In this document: positions 47,730-61,261 of the stretch, one piece after another
Layout of the letters: the number at the start of each line of letters is the position of its first letter
Numbering within the stretch: the first letter of the stretch is position 1
From: Sequoia sempervirens
Lineage: Eukaryota; Streptophyta; Pinopsida; Cupressales; Cupressaceae
Direction: 5' to 3'
Length of the DNA stretch: 64,000 nucleotides
Assembly: GCA_007258455.2 (NCBI GenBank)
Contig: VDFB02321265.1
Coordinates: 143,727 to 207,726 of the forward strand
Notes under the pieces: generated by a model
Databases searched by the model: none
Told to the model about the DNA's origin: nothing
What the model saw: only the letters and a program-made list of their open reading frames with translations
Made by a program: the position numbers and the translations under genes

Positions 47730-48065
47730 ACAAGGTCACATAACTCATAGATCATAATCTTCCCAATTCATTTATCTAAGATCCAACATCAAATTTTAAA
47801 TAACAATGATCTATCATGATCTTTTTATCAATATCAAAATATACTTACATTTTATTATTTCATTCTATTTTCATATTTAATCAAATACATCTAATTAAAT
47901 TTTTTTCTAAAATAATTTTTTTAAAAATAATGTATGTAATATTATGTAAGGATGCTTTATTTCCACACACCTATCAACGAATGATTTTCTAAGTTTTTAG
48001 CAAACCCTTTCAAAGATATTCTCACGCTTGCCAAGAAAGAAAATTCAATCTCGATGGGAAATATC
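47210..48065 (+). repeat. Dispersed repeat family, most complete diverged copy
   Basis: It aligns throughout with 24870-25740, including the tail with CATAACTCATAGATCATAAT and CCTATCAACGAATGATTTTC. Many substitutions and indels separate the two, so this is an older family relationship than the exact duplications. Confidence 0.6.
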
Positions 48066-51000
48066 AAAAAAAAATTAGGGAAAGCATGAAGCTCGAAATT
48101 CCAGTTGCATAACTCAACTGAAAAAAAAAAATCACCAGCAATGACCCATTTGAATAAATTTTGAAAGTAGATGGGATACAAATGGGCAAAATGTCAAGTT
48201 TATAGGTATTACTTTTGCCTTGGAGGCCTCACCTGTTAAGCTTCTTGATTGTCATTCAAAAGGTAGAAAATACATAACTGCTAATGGCTATTAAACTTGA
48301 AATATGCAGCTTAGAACTTGCAGCCACAGATAATGGGTTAGCAAAATTGCTCAAAGGTCCTTTTGGGTTGATGTGAGTGGTACAAAAGGTTTTTATTCAT
48401 TTGCATTGGCATCTTTCTTATTTTCCAAAAGATAAAGAGGAATAGGAATCATCAAGACATCTGAAGAGCAGACCTTGCTTTATATGCAAGTGGGGGGTTG
48501 TCTAAGCTCCTGAAGGAGGCCTGCAAAATCTTATTCTTGGATTGCATTGAGATAGACCTTCTGCCAGTAAACATGTTGGTAGGCTTTTCAGATGACAGAC
48601 TTTGGTTTCTTCACTTACTTTTATAAGATTTTAAGGATTCGTTGTGATTATAGTTTAAATTTGATGGTCTTATGATTATATTTAGATATTTTTATTTTAA
48701 AAAATACAATTAATATGTTTAAGAAGATTGCATTATATGATTGAATTTTTTTAGATAGACTACCAGAATTTCTATATAATTATAGTTATATATATATCTA
48801 ATATATAATATATTTAAATATTTGAAACACAACTTTAAATAGATAACTAGCAACAAAATTGCTTGACAAGTAAGTTCAACTCTCAAATTTGAGATGATTA
48901 TGTTTTTTTATCGAGGCTACTTTCAAATGATATTATTCTCATTGGTAATGGTCATTGATAGGCACACCATAGTAAGCCATTGGTGAAAATGCCTTAGCTT
49001 GAATCTTTGAGATTTTTCCTAAAAGAATCAAGAACATGAAAATTATAATTATACTTATTTTTGTGCATATGGTGTGTAGTTGTCCAACACGTTGTATGTA
49101 TATTTGTGTTATTTTATTAAATCAACTTTGAGATAGTAACAAGAGATCCATTTTTTCAAAGTCAGTGACAATAAAAAGAAAATGTTATATAAAATAATTT
49201 GGACTGGTTTATTGAAGATTAGCAATACCAGCTAGATGTTTCTCTGTTTATGATGTGTCCATGGATGGGCCCTCTAAGTGGGAATCCCTCTCCTTGAACC
49301 CCCCACATATTGTTATCCCCTTCAATCTGTCCTTTCACCAAGGTCTAAAGACTTGGTTGATAACATATCTTGGACAATTGTTCAAAGGCAGAAAAATGGT
49401 CTTACCAAATCTCTCTCCCAATTGCACACCAGAGTGAAGGTTGTGAGATTGAATAAGGTAGGCTCTAGCATTGCTTAGGTTGGATTCTTAGGCACTCTTC
49501 TAAACTTAGCAACTTGATTTAAGTTGTATTGGTTCTTGCTCGACAATGTGGCTGTAGTCGTATTTTCCTTCCATCTAATTTTCCATCTAATTTTGTTATG
49601 TATGCTTTGATCTGTTCTATCTGATGTAGAGTTTATGATCCCTTCAAAACCAATTTACCTAATAAAAACAACTTAAACAAACTATTTTTACTAATAAGTA
49701 ATATTTGAATGTACCTTATATCATGAGGTAATGGATCTGAGATTAAGTGCTAAGTTTGATCTATATTCTCCTTTCATAAATTAGAACTTTTAGACAGCAG
49801 TTATTGGTTGAAAGGGAAGTGGGATTATGCCAATTCTTTTGGACGTTATAACCTTGAACATCCAAGCACTTTTGAACCTAGAATCCAAAATTTAGGCCAG
49901 GCTTGCCCAGAATGCCTAGCTTGTAAGTTGATGTTCGAACACATTTTGCTTTTCATTATTTACTATTTAGAGCATCTCTTGAAACTTTTCACTCTAGATC
50001 TATGCCAACTGGCTTGCAAGCATTGATTAAAATATGACGTTTTTAGAATAGACTTTTTTTTTTGAGTCTCTAGGAAAATAGGAATCATGTTATTTTTTAT
50101 CAGGTTTCTAGTAAACAGCATCTAGCTCGGTATGAAAGAGTTTATGTTATCTCCGATCTTTTCATGCAAAGAATCAAGAATAGCAACTGGTTTTTCAATT
50201 CACTGGCACAGCCAAAAGCAACAGCTTAGGGGAAAAATGGAGCAATGATCCTTACAATGTTACTAGGATATTGCTATAAGAACATCCCGTGGGAAATAGA
50301 AAAGTTAATCTTGTTTCAAGAGAAGCATCATGAATGGTTGTTTCTGAACTCTTGTCACCCTGCTTAGTTTTGGAATCGAATTCGAAATGAATAGGAAGCA
50401 AACTCATGATCCAAACCAACTCCACTACCAGTGATTCTTAATAATAACTGGGCCTCCAAGGAATGATAAGTTTTCATGAGTGATGCCTGTTCTATCTCTA
50501 AAGCATAAGCAACGTAGAGAGGAAAAGTAGGAAGTGTATATTTCTTGATGAGGTGTCCTTGTTCCAAAAGATATGCCATAAAAATGGGGAGTAGCAATCA
50601 AAATCATGATGGCAATGAAATCGTGGTTATACTGATTAGCATTTATTACTCCTTGGTTTCTTCCATAAAAATAAGATCATTCATATAATTGATATTAGAA
50701 ATCTTTATTTGTGTGAAGAATATTTTGTGATCTTTGTGCCTTAGGCTTAGATATATGGACTGTTTGGTTTTCTTATTTGTCCCCTCTTCTTGACCTTGTT
50801 ATTTGAACAAACTTCTTTAACCTAATTTATCTTTTTTATAATAATAAACACATATATATTCAAATTTAAACATTTTTAATCATCACAAACCACTATTTTC
50901 CATCTTGCATCATAAAATTTGTGTTTACACTCTGTTTATCTGACAAAATAATATATAATTCGCACATTATTGATATTATTTGTTCCTTATGTTTCAACTT

Positions 51001-51566
51001 TATCTCTGGTATATATAACATATTAATTAACTATAAGACCAAAATGCTTAATTTAGCTTACCACACTATGATTCAAATCAAAACTAAATTAGTTGTGATT
51101 TAAGATGTATGAGTCGACTACGAGCTATGGTTTAATAAAAAATAAAAACATTGAACCAGTCATGGCAATCGAACACACTATTCTTTTTTCCATTTTCTTC
51201 CAGGTAACCTGTAACCATGGTTCTTATTACAACCTATGTATATGCCACTGAGAAGCAAATACTTCTAGCTAAATAACATAACTCACATGATCTCATCATC
51301 TATACCTATTGCATTAGCTCTGACATAAACTCCAGGAGTAGTTATATGTTCACAGAAGTTCTTGTTTAAGACTTAAGAGAGATCTATACAACATTATCTA
51401 GGTGTCCATCCTAGTACTACACACCCCACAAAAAGTAAACATTTACAACATTTCGTTTCTATAGTTAGATGACGAATTTCCATCCAAACTGGCATTTATG
51501 ATCTTCAACTGTATGCAGTCACTCAAGTGAATAATTGCTCTTCCTCTTGGCTTGGTTTCTACTTTG
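48066..51566. other. AT-rich intergenic DNA 3' of the AP2/ERF gene
   Basis: No gene or RNA is recognised. Only short open frames occur, none with a known motif. The last few hundred bases before 51567 should hold the 3' untranslated region of the AP2/ERF gene, but no clear AATAAA is visible on the minus strand close to the stop. Confidence 0.5.
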
Positions 51567-52961
51567 TCATAGATGAATGTCATAATAATGCACATCCCAA
51601 GCCATGTCCATGTCCAGAGAAGGCAATCTACTAAGAGTATCTGTTGCATCAAGATCAATCTTTAAAGCAGAGTTTGGCAATGATGGCATGCTAGAGAGCG
51701 TATCCATCTCAGATTTACAAGGTGATGTCAAAGCAGAAGCAGAATTAAGTGCTGTAATACCAGAATTGTTGTCACTTTCAAAGTTATGGGTATCACTATC
51801 AGGACATTCTGATTTGACCTTAATGTCATGATGCATTATAGGTGGTGTCACTAGGGTGTTCTGATCCAAACTCGCAGGGCCCGGTTTCTCTTCCTGCAAT
51901 GGCATAGTCGTTGAAGACAATCGTTCACAGATTGCTTGCAGCTTCGCATCCACTGAAGACTGCAGAGCTGGCGATAGGCCACCCACATGGCCGCTAAAAG
52001 CAGGATTTGAATAGAGTTTGGATACAGAGGAGGCGGAAGATGGCATATTAGGATCCTGAAAATTATGATTCATATGAAATTGATATTTTAGGTCAGGAAA
52101 GTTCAGCCTTGCATAGTCTCCTCTCAGCTTATAAGCAGCCCTGTCATAGGCCAGGGCTGCTTCCTCTGCTGTGTCAAAAGTCCCTAGCCAAAGCCTTGTT
52201 CTGTTTCTGGGTAATCTGATTTCTGCGACCCATTTACCCCAGTGCCTCTGTCTGACTCCTCTATAAAGTTTAGTGGCTTGACTGTTCTTGAGCCCCGCAT
52301 TCTGCTTAGCCACATGTTTCATAGGCTGTGATCTGGGGCTGAGGCAGTCTGCTGAATCTTTCCATTTCCTCACTTGTGGAGATTGAAGGTTGTATTCTGA
52401 AGCACCAACAGATTGCAATTGCAGCCACTGGAGCTGCTGGATCTCAGCTTGCTGAAACTCAATCTGAGTTGGAGTTAGTTGACAATAAGAATTCACAGAC
52501 TGAAACTTGCTGGGATTGCCCACACGGAAATTCTCATGCTGATGTTGATTAGTACTGTCATCTGGCCCTTGAAAACTTGGGAAAGACAAGTACATATTAT
52601 CTTCACCACCATTGTTGTCTCCATCTGAGAGCAATCCTAAAAACAAGTTAGAGAAATAATATGGAGTGCATGATGAATTTATAGAACACAACCCACAATC
52701 TGCTACGTCTACATTCAAATTTGTGCAGGCTTTCATGTTCGGAACTCCCTCTCTAGAATCCACAAGAGAGAATGTGGAACAAGAAGCTGAATCAGATATC
52801 CGTGGTGCCTCTGTTCTTTGTCTAAAATCTGATTCAAGTAGCTTCATCATCCCCTCTCCTACAGGTATAGGATCTGAGCACAGAGGCCTAGTATTCTGAG
52901 CGTGCTGAGAAAAATCTTTCCTACTAACTTCTGCCAGGTTAACCAGAATCTGCTCTTCCAT
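51567..52961 (-). CDS. AP2/ERF transcription factor, RAP2.4 / DREB A-6-like
   Basis: This intronless 464-residue ORF is predicted to encode a nuclear DNA-binding transcription factor. The single AP2 domain is at about residues 232-290 ('[19 protein letters not shown]' to '[13 protein letters not shown]'). It contains the WLG motif and Val at domain position 14 with Leu at 19, as in DREB A-6 (ERF group I) proteins. These bind DRE/GCC-type elements and act in stress, wounding and dedifferentiation responses. Upstream, '[17 protein letters not shown]' (162-178) resembles the conserved Q-rich motif of that group. The acidic C-terminus '[11 protein letters not shown]' resembles its terminal motif. 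It is longer than the angiosperm relatives I know (about 330-390), mainly through Ser/Asn/Gln-rich linkers. It is the only ORF here with a complete domain and no damage. The subgroup call is from motif recognition, and the exact orthologue is not assigned. Confidence 0.93.
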   Translation of the reverse strand: MEEQILVNLAEVSRKDFSQHAQNTRPLCSDPIPVGEGMMKLLESDFRQRTEAPRISDSASCSTFSLVDSREGVPNMKACTNLNVDVADCGLCSINSSCTPYYFSNLFLGLLSDGDNNGGEDNMYLSFPSFQGPDDSTNQHQHENFRVGNPSKFQSVNSYCQLTPTQIEFQQAEIQQLQWLQLQSVGASEYNLQSPQVRKWKDSADCLSPRSQPMKHVAKQNAGLKNSQATKLYRGVRQRHWGKWVAEIRLPRNRTRLWLGTFDTAEEAALAYDRAAYKLRGDYARLNFPDLKYQFHMNHNFQDPNMPSSASSVSKLYSNPAFSGHVGGLSPALQSSVDAKLQAICERLSSTTMPLQEEKPGPASLDQNTLVTPPIMHHDIKVKSECPDSDTHNFESDNNSGITALNSASALTSPCKSEMDTLSSMPSLPNSALKIDLDATDTLSRLPSLDMDMAWDVHYYDIHL

Positions 52962-53751
52962 GACGCAGCAAGCAAAATCTGCAGTTATGAAAAAAACAAC
53001 ACAGTAAATTCTATCCTACTTCAAATTTGGAGATGGAAGAGGCAACTATGCACAGAATCTGCTTCTTCGGTCTTAGGTGCTTGATGAAAGACAGATTGGA
53101 CCTAGAAACATTTCAAAGGCAATGGATCAGGATGGAATCTACTCTTATATTTTCTTGTGTTTTTGGGAATAACTCATTCAGAAGCCTATATTAAACATGA
53201 GCTTCCAAACCATCCGAACTGACCACCTGGCGCCCACTGACAAGACCAAACAAATCTATATTTTTAGTATTGGGAAAGGAACTGGAAGAAAAAATTTCTC
53301 CTCTTCCTTAGAAATGACAAAGGACCTCTGCTCTACACCAAAAACCACAATCTAATAAAAATTCAAAGCAGGAGGCTAAAACTTATAATTGTGATTTGCT
53401 GCAATGCAGCTTTGTTAGAACAAATTGCTATTATGCTTCTGATGCATTGAGGGAAAAGTAAAATAAAATCACCAGACAACAAAAATAAAGCAGGTGGGTA
53501 ATGAGAAAAAAAACCCACTAGCCTATGCAATTTATTCTAACAAGGACTACACACTTTAACACTGTAAAATCAGCAGCCAAGCTCTCTATGAAGGAAAAAC
53601 AAATGTTCATACATGGATGCTCTTCCCAATCATGAAGCTGCGGAATAATGAAGAATGAGATTGGTTGAACTAGAAGTGTCAGACTCCAAAATATAGCAGC
53701 AGCCCAGTATTGAACAATAATTCATATGACTGCAGTACTGCCACCCCACCT
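52962..53751 (-). other. Presumed 5' leader of the AP2/ERF gene
   Basis: It is moderately GC-richer than the distal intergenic DNA and has no element remnants. It is bounded by the gene start and a TATA-like motif. Assignment as transcribed leader is inference. Confidence 0.3.
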
Positions 53752-53759
53752 CTATTTAT
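53752..53759 (-). promoter_or_regulatory. Possible TATA box of the AP2/ERF gene
   Basis: On the minus strand ATAAATAGAGG follows CAG, about 790 bases upstream of the ATG. A start about 30 bases downstream would give a 5' leader near 760 nt, possibly with an intron. Transcript data would be needed, and other TATA-like words exist in this AT-rich DNA. Confidence 0.3.
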
Positions 53760-56700
53760 GCTGACAACATTTCAAGCCAGCTCTATAAGGCATTGAATTG
53801 TCCATAATTAATCTTCACCACTTCATAATGCAGATTAAATTAAAATATCCTGTTTAATGACCAACTTTTCCTTTTAGCCAGATGACACTAAAGTCAAGTT
53901 TTTTGAGGTGTCCCCACTATGGCATCCTTCAATTGGGCTTTGCCTAGTGTAAAGATATTGCTGCTTGACTTCCAGGTGCCCATGTCGTACTGCATGATGT
54001 CAGGGCACACTCCAAGGTATCAGGCTTTAAAGTACATTTTTTACTGAATTTGGACATGTTTTTAATCAGCTTAAATTTATATAAGCCATGGTGGGTATTG
54101 ACAGGTGAGTACAGCGTTTGTCTATGTGGAAGCTCTTATCTTTTGCAATTATTGAAATTGCAAAGAATCCCACCACTCTTAATGTTACCCAAAAAAATAA
54201 AAAAGGTTTATCAAATACCGACATTCCAATATCTACCCAACATATCCAACATGAGATGCTCCCACAAGAATTTTCCAAATACTTAGTCAAAATTCTGAAC
54301 AGATGTTTTGACGTATCAAATACAAAAACTCAAATTGAGCCTCATCATTCATGTTTGAGGCGCATTAATTGTAAGTTTACCTGTTTTTAGGCTTTAAGAA
54401 CCACTATACACTAAAAAGTGCATTGAACAAATCAGATTATATACACCTTCCTGTCAGATGAACCTTCAGTGAGACTACAATTATATATAAAGTAGAATTC
54501 AATCGGCACAAGGTAATCTAAAGGCAAGCATAACAGAAATTCGATGAAAGAATTTTCACAAAGAACCTATCTAACAGGTTTGGGTCCCATCTATGGTTAA
54601 AATTTATGATTAGCTTTTGAAAAACTTCTAACCATTAAAAATCAGATAAAGGTAGGAAAATTGTACATGAAACTCTTATACATGAGATGCTTTTGGAGTT
54701 TGATTTTGAGTTGGGGAGGTTTAGAATTGGAGTGTTTGAATTCAAAGTCTTATAGTTAATTGTCATATTTTTGTTTTTAAAAGTGCATATAATTGTAATG
54801 GTGAAAATTGTAAATCTATTTTTTTTCTTATTTTTTATGTTTTTAGACTTACGGTAATTGGATTGTTCTTTATGTATTAATTAATGTATACGATGAGACA
54901 TTTTCTGTGAAATTTGACAAATAATTTTATCCTAATCTATACCCATCATCCCTCATCTCCAAGATCTAGATCGGATCTAAATATCTAATTGTTTATTACA
55001 TTGATTTTGATTCATACGTGCATAATCAACTCAAGTTAGTTTTATCATCACAATCTTTAACCGTGAACATTTCAATTTGAATTTATTAATCTAGGCATGG
55101 TTCCCTCCCTCACTAGTCACTATGAGAATATTAAAGTGCAACTTATTTCAAATTACATGCTAGGATAGTATTATGTCTAAATCCTATAGAGGAATCTAAG
55201 AGAGAAAGGGATCTATTGAGCACATAAGGATTTCAATTTTAAAGGGATAAAAAATGTGATACCAATAATGCATCATCATCATAGGTGTATTGCATGCTTG
55301 CTTGTTGTCTTCAATCTTGGTTTGTGTCATTGAATTTGTCCACCTAGGGATATATCTCAAGAGAATATGACCCTTGCAATTTAGTAGATTTTCCAAAGGT
55401 GTTTATAAACATCATTAGTTCCTTATTACAATTCAATAATCAAAAGATTAAGGTGAATAGAGTTCATCAGCCATTTTTTTTTGTCAATTCATTCTTGTAG
55501 GTACAAATCTAGTTCCATGCATCAGTTTACTTGAGTATACATGGATTTGAACTAAAGCAAAATGCATTTAATTTTTATATTTTAAAATACCCATTTGGAT
55601 CTAGAGCCCTAATTTCTAGTGCATTGAAAAATACATTCATAACATCTTCAACATCATTTTCCCATCTCTAGAATCAAGCTAAGCACATGTAAATTTATTT
55701 AATTTATGCAACTATATCAAGTAGTTAATTATTTGGACAATCCCAACTTATATATCTAAGGTGATCCTTTATTTATTTGATTAGCTTAGACATTTATGTG
55801 AGGCACATGATTTATTCCTTTATATAAAATGGTGAACCCTACTTTCTTCCATTACCTAAGGTTTCATCCTCAAGGTTTATTCCTTCTTCATTAAAATTTC
55901 AAATCTATTATTTTTTATTGATAAACATTTAATTTATATCTAATTAGGGTTTATATCTACCCCTTTTATTCATGCTTCATGGACATATCTTTGTTAGGGC
56001 TTGGGCCTTCATGTTTGATATCTATTTAATTTTAAACTACCCACACTTTGGTTGTACATTATTGTTATAATTTTTATCATCGATCCTTATGAGCCTTTGT
56101 CTTGGGATTATCTTCATATTTCAAGGATTGTAAGGTATTTTCATTCCTTATTAATGCCTATACATTGCTCCTTGATGATATTGCATCATTTTTCCACATT
56201 GATGATGCTTCATGTTCCACAATTAACTTATTTTCATGTCTATCTAGTTCATCCCTTTTGATGGACTTTGTTGGTGCTTCTCCATCCTTTTTAGAGGACT
56301 TGAATTTTTATATTGATTCATGATGATTACCCATCTTCTATGATAGATGATGATGAAGTAACCTTACATTCTAGTGATACATCTATGGATGATATTTCAT
56401 GTCCAATGAGGTTATACCTTCCTCAATCAATTATGACATTGTTGGTCCTTATGATGTTACTCTTCCTACATGTTATTATGATGGTATATTTGTTTTATAA
56501 TCTTTTCCTAATGTTTATATAACTTATGTATCTCTATGTTCTACCTTTCATGCTAAGCCATCTCCTCCTCCAAAGAATATGTGATTTAAATCATGCTCTA
56601 ACTACTTTATGGAGTTACCATATGATTGGACATACATATTAAAAAATTGCTAAGGGATAATGTTAACTTGACCAACTTAAAGAGCACTCAACTAAAAAAA

Positions 56701-56840
56701 AGTTATTAGTTAAATGCATTCATTTGAAATATATAAAAATATTCTTAGGCAAGCTTTAGCTAAAATCGTTGTTTCATTTAATGTTTCTCCAATATAGGTA
56801 GTTATCCTTCTTGAGCCTATTTATCTTAAAAAGTCTAAGA
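53760..56840. other. Intergenic DNA upstream of the AP2/ERF gene
   Basis: AT-rich with no recognised gene. The proximal part may include distal promoter elements. From about 55900 onward it may belong to the gypsy relic that becomes recognisable at 56850. Confidence 0.45.
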
Positions 56841-57070
56841 TTTCATTTATGCCTTGTGATTTTCCTCCTTCACATATTATTTAGGGACATCAATCTTTAT
56901 ATATTATGGTTAAATATATAGATATTTGGATTAGATTAACCATAGTTGATAATGGATCTAGTTTAAACATTTATCACAAAGACTTATTAGATATATTTAA
57001 AGTCGATTATACTAATTTATAAAAAATTTAAGTCGCCACTAAAGGATTTGGTAATGTAGGTCATGAATTT
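56841..57070 (+). pseudogene. Ty3/gypsy protease relic
   Basis: The plus strand reads 'MPCDFPPSHI', then after a stop 'GHQSLYIMVKYIDIWIR', and then 'IVDNGSSLNIYHKDLL'. This matches the protease region of Tat/Athila-like gypsy elements, where the active site is D-N-G-S. Downstream pieces are too decayed to follow. There is no LTR nearby. Confidence 0.6.
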
Positions 57071-59122
57071 CTTTGTTTTGTTATTTTTCCCATACTCTTT
57101 TAATGTCATCATGATTAGGTGGTCTAATGAAAACTACCCAATGATGCAACTAGTAATTGCACTTTTATGCAATAGATAACTAAATTTATCACATGGGATT
57201 GAATTTATTGCTTTAAACATAATTACAACACAAGCTTAATGAACTTTAGTACATTTAGGCATTGGAATTTACATTACAACATACTCTATATAGATCTCTA
57301 CTTGAATATTATAGTTTTTAAAAGTATAAATCTTGTGTTATACACATTATGAATTGTTCTCATTTTACTATCCAATCCCATAACATGTCCTAGGTTACAC
57401 TAAGCCAATGTTACTACCATTTAGAGCCAGTCCAAAGTTCCAAATTATGTTGATTCCAATGATTAACCAATCTCAAGTTCTCTTCATTTTCTTTTATTTC
57501 AACCATACTTCTCAAGCTCTAGCTCCCAAACTCTAGCACTCTTACAATAACGTTAGTACCCTAGTGCTAGCATCCATAGAAAAGAAAAAATATATAAAAA
57601 AGAGTTGTAACAACATATTCTAATGAATCCAAAATAATTTGGTGTTCATAAATTAATGTCATGATGTCCTAATAAAAAATTCCATTGGTTCCCATATTGG
57701 CACCAAACTTCCTCCCTTTTCCTCATTTTCAAAATTCCTCCCTTCCCTCTCTTTAAAATATGATAATAAGTTTTAACTTCTCTTCTAATGGCTATTTTTC
57801 TGCACACTAAATTTTCTTAAGTAGCTCTCTTAGATTTTTTCTCCCTCTTTCATGCTCCCAATCTATTAATAAATTTTCACACATTATATTCTATCATATT
57901 CAAGATCTAGACTTTCCTTCTACAAGTGGTTGTGGAGATTTTACTTTTATTGTAATATTCTACAAACCATTGGAGAGGCACAAGAATCCATACTCTTCAT
58001 CTTGGCCAAATTCTTTCCTTTGTGAGAAACAATTTTTGGTATTCTTTGGGTAAGATCAATTTCATATTTTTCAATTTTAGATTTATTGTTTACAAGCTAA
58101 CCACTTTGTATGATTTTACCAAAATCCATTAAAGAATATTATTCTTCGTCAATCTTAGATTTTGTTTCTAATTCGTTTTTATGTATACGAGATGTATTAT
58201 TATTATATTTTCTTAACATCCAAAATAAAATCTTCTTCTTCTTCTCTCTCTTGAGGGAAGCAAGTAGAGATTAAGCTCCTTCCTTGTAGCTCCTCCATTT
58301 CCTCCTTTTCTCTCTTTCTTGTATAATTGGAGATTTTCATCCTCTAGAGTCAAGTTTGATCTAGGTAGGTTATTTCTTGTGGAGAATTTATTTTCTTTTT
58401 AAATATATTAAAAATCCTTCCTTCATAGTCATTTCTTGATTTGGGGTACTCCTTTTTTTTACATTCTTCTAACTTATCACATTTTTTTATAAAATCTTAT
58501 TTAGAATTGGTACAATTATTTAGGTTATTCATCTCCTCTAATTCCATAAACTTTAGCATAGTACATAACTACATAATAATTGTATTTACTACTTGTAGTC
58601 ACAAAATTTAAGCATACACACCCCTTATCATTGACTGGTGTTGAGCTAAAAGAATAAATTAGGTATTTGACAACCTTGACAAGATCTTAAGTAGTCTTAA
58701 CTATTTTCTTAGCTTGTAGGAATTCTACTCAAGTCATTATTTGTAATTCAATAGGAATGTCCATTTTTAAACCTATTGATTCACTCTCTATCCCCCCTTT
58801 TCCTTTATTTCTAGCATTCCTTTATGAAATTATTGATATAAGAATTATATTCATCATCTTTTTGGATTTTTATTTATTTTTGTTTGTTATTACTAGTGCT
58901 ATCACTTTTTTCTTATTTTTATATGTGCATGATACAAACATAGTCATGATGATGCCACTATGCATGAATTATTGTCTTAAGGCCACAAGTTCTTCCTATT
59001 CTTCTTGTGAGGCCCACCCTTTCCTAGAAAAAATATTTCATACCTAATAGGTTTGCTTTAGATATTAATACTCATGAGTTTGTACATTATGTTCCAATTT
59101 GTAATTATAATGATATATTAAC
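57071..59122. other. AT-rich intergenic DNA
   Basis: No gene, RNA or clear repeat is recognised. A short (CTT)n tract occurs near 58230. Confidence 0.45.
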
Positions 59123-60300
59123 ATGGATGAGTATGAGTTGTTATTGGATCTATTGCTCAAGGCCCCATTGCAAGGTTATTGGTTTTCCTCCCATGTAGTT
59201 GTTCAAAATGATTCTATGGTGAATTTTGTAGTTGCTTTGAGTGGTTGCCACAATTTGGGCCTGCATAGGTGCTTTCTTTCCCCATTAGTCACCCCTACTA
59301 CTCTTTTGATTGAAGAATTTATTAAGGATGTGTTTGTTGACTATGTGAAGAATGGGGTCATGATTAATGGTGGCAGAAGCCCTTCTTTGCTTGAGATGAG
59401 TGTGTTTTGTCTACTACCATGCATGTGAATTCTACATAGTAGTGATGTTGAGGATTTCACCTCTGTTGAAGTGCCTCATTTTGTTGTTACTAGTGTAGAA
59501 CGGACTTTGTGTCTCCCTCTATCTATTTCTATCTATGGTTTGACCATGGATGAGTTAAAACTTAGGCCTATTATTGTTGCATGGGTAGAGGCTCCTTTAG
59601 TTAAATAGATGTCTAGTGGTTTTTCCTTGCATGTTTGTGTTCTTATTTGGGGAGAGGTGTCTTCTACCTTGGTTGGTTATCATGCTACATTGAGGATTTA
59701 TGATGCTACTATTGATAGGGAGGTTCTCAAGATTTTTTCTAAACATTGATGTTGTTTGTAGGTGGGCTCTCAAGAGATGGACTGTGTCTAGTTAGTTTTG
59801 GGTGGTTTCCATGACAAATGTGTTTTTGTTAAATTATTGTCCTTTCAAACCATTAAGGAAATCACAAGAGTCCTACAAGGAGGACCTTGGTTCCTTCGAA
59901 AATTTGATTTTTCCTTGAAAATGTGTTCTACTAGTTTTGATGCTACCAAAAATAAATTTAATAGGGTCTCTATTCGGGTTAGGCTCCCAAGGCTTCCTTA
60001 AAATAATTAGATAAAGAGATCATACAAGGTATTGCTAATACTCTTGGTTTATTTTTATCTATTAACAATGTCATGAAATCTAGGAAAAATTTGGTCTTTT
60101 CCAAATTTTGTGTATGTTGATATTGATAAGGTGTATGCCAAAAACCATTAGACTATGCTCCAAGTTTGGTAACTGGAAGTAGAAAATCCAATATGAATGC
60201 TCCTTATAGTTTTTCTTTCATTGCTATAAGGTTGATAACTTCTCACATTCATGCTAGGTAAAACTATGCTCTATGATGGGGAATGCATAAAAGGATTTGG
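59123..60300 (+). pseudogene. DUF4283-like retroelement or zinc-knuckle protein relic
   Basis: The stretch 59798-60001 reads 'LQGGPWFLRKFDFSLKM' and 'FNRVSIRVRLPRLP', which is the GPW...VRLPxLP pattern of plant DUF4283 domains. These are common in LINE ORF1-like and zinc-knuckle proteins. Further fragments in other frames up to about 60290 resemble the continuation of that domain ('KSRKNLVFSKFCVYVDIDK'; then 'YSFSFHCYKVDNFSHIHAR'). An open stretch at 59123-59428 lies upstream and is unrecognised, so including it is tentative. Stops and shifts make the locus non-functional. Confidence 0.5.
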
Positions 60301-61261
60301 GAATTTCAATTGTAATCCCCATAGGAAAAAAATAGGGGTCTTCCCTCAAGGACAAGAGAAAAGTAAATGTTATTCCTCTGGTTGTGGATGGTTCTTCTTT
60401 GAAAATAGGTAAGTAGTTGGGAATTTTAGTTATGGATCATCTTGGGGATGTGAATGGGTCCTCATTTAAGGGTAAGAGAAAACCATAAGCTATAATTATG
60501 TGTCCTTTGGTTGATCTTGATTCTTCTTTGAAAAAGGAAAGATGAACCAAATGAGTCAAGGTTTAACCCTAATTTGGATTCAAACCTCCTTGATTATTGG
60601 TTTGTCTATCCATCTATTATAGTTTGGCTATTTGTTTCTCATGAGTCTTTTAGGTTTTTATTCTCATTTATTTGTTAGTTCTAGTTTCTTATTGTTATTT
60701 ACTTTCTTGATGTTGAAAGTTTTGGAGTCCTTTCAAAACCCTTTTCTAGTTCATAGCTTTGGTTAAAAATATTTATCTAATAAAAACATAGATATTAATA
60801 CTATTTTAATAGGAGTTGAATTATTGTGAGATTATTCTGATGGTTTTAAGGAAGTTAATGTAGTGGGACAACACACACTAAGTGTTGGCACTCAGTGTGG
60901 GCTCCTCTTTAATGTTACCCATTTGTTGTTTCCGTTCTCATGTAATTATGTTCATCATTTTTTTGAGAGTGTATGGTGGAACCTTGATAAGATACCTAAT
61001 ATTACATGACTTACATGGAAAGCAAAACACTATGCGGTCAAGTGTTCGATGGAAGGACTTAAAATAATGCCTTCTTTTAGTCTTTATCAAACAATCCACT
61101 AAATTATATGTTGTATGTTATGTAAAATATATATTATAAGTTATATTATATTTATATAGTATTATATAAATTATTTTATGTTTTATTAAAAACATATATA
61201 ATATTATATAAAATATATATTAATATAATATTTATATATTTATATTATACTCATCTATTAT
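60301..61261. other. AT-rich intergenic DNA
   Basis: No gene is seen. 61080-61260 is nearly pure A/T (TATATTATA-type). A short palindrome CACACTaag...tCAGTGTG lies near 60872-60898. Confidence 0.5.

Noticed and set aside
49255..49478. Possible small gene with two overlapping frames
   Set aside because: Both frames are short, lack a recognised motif and are not continued on either side.
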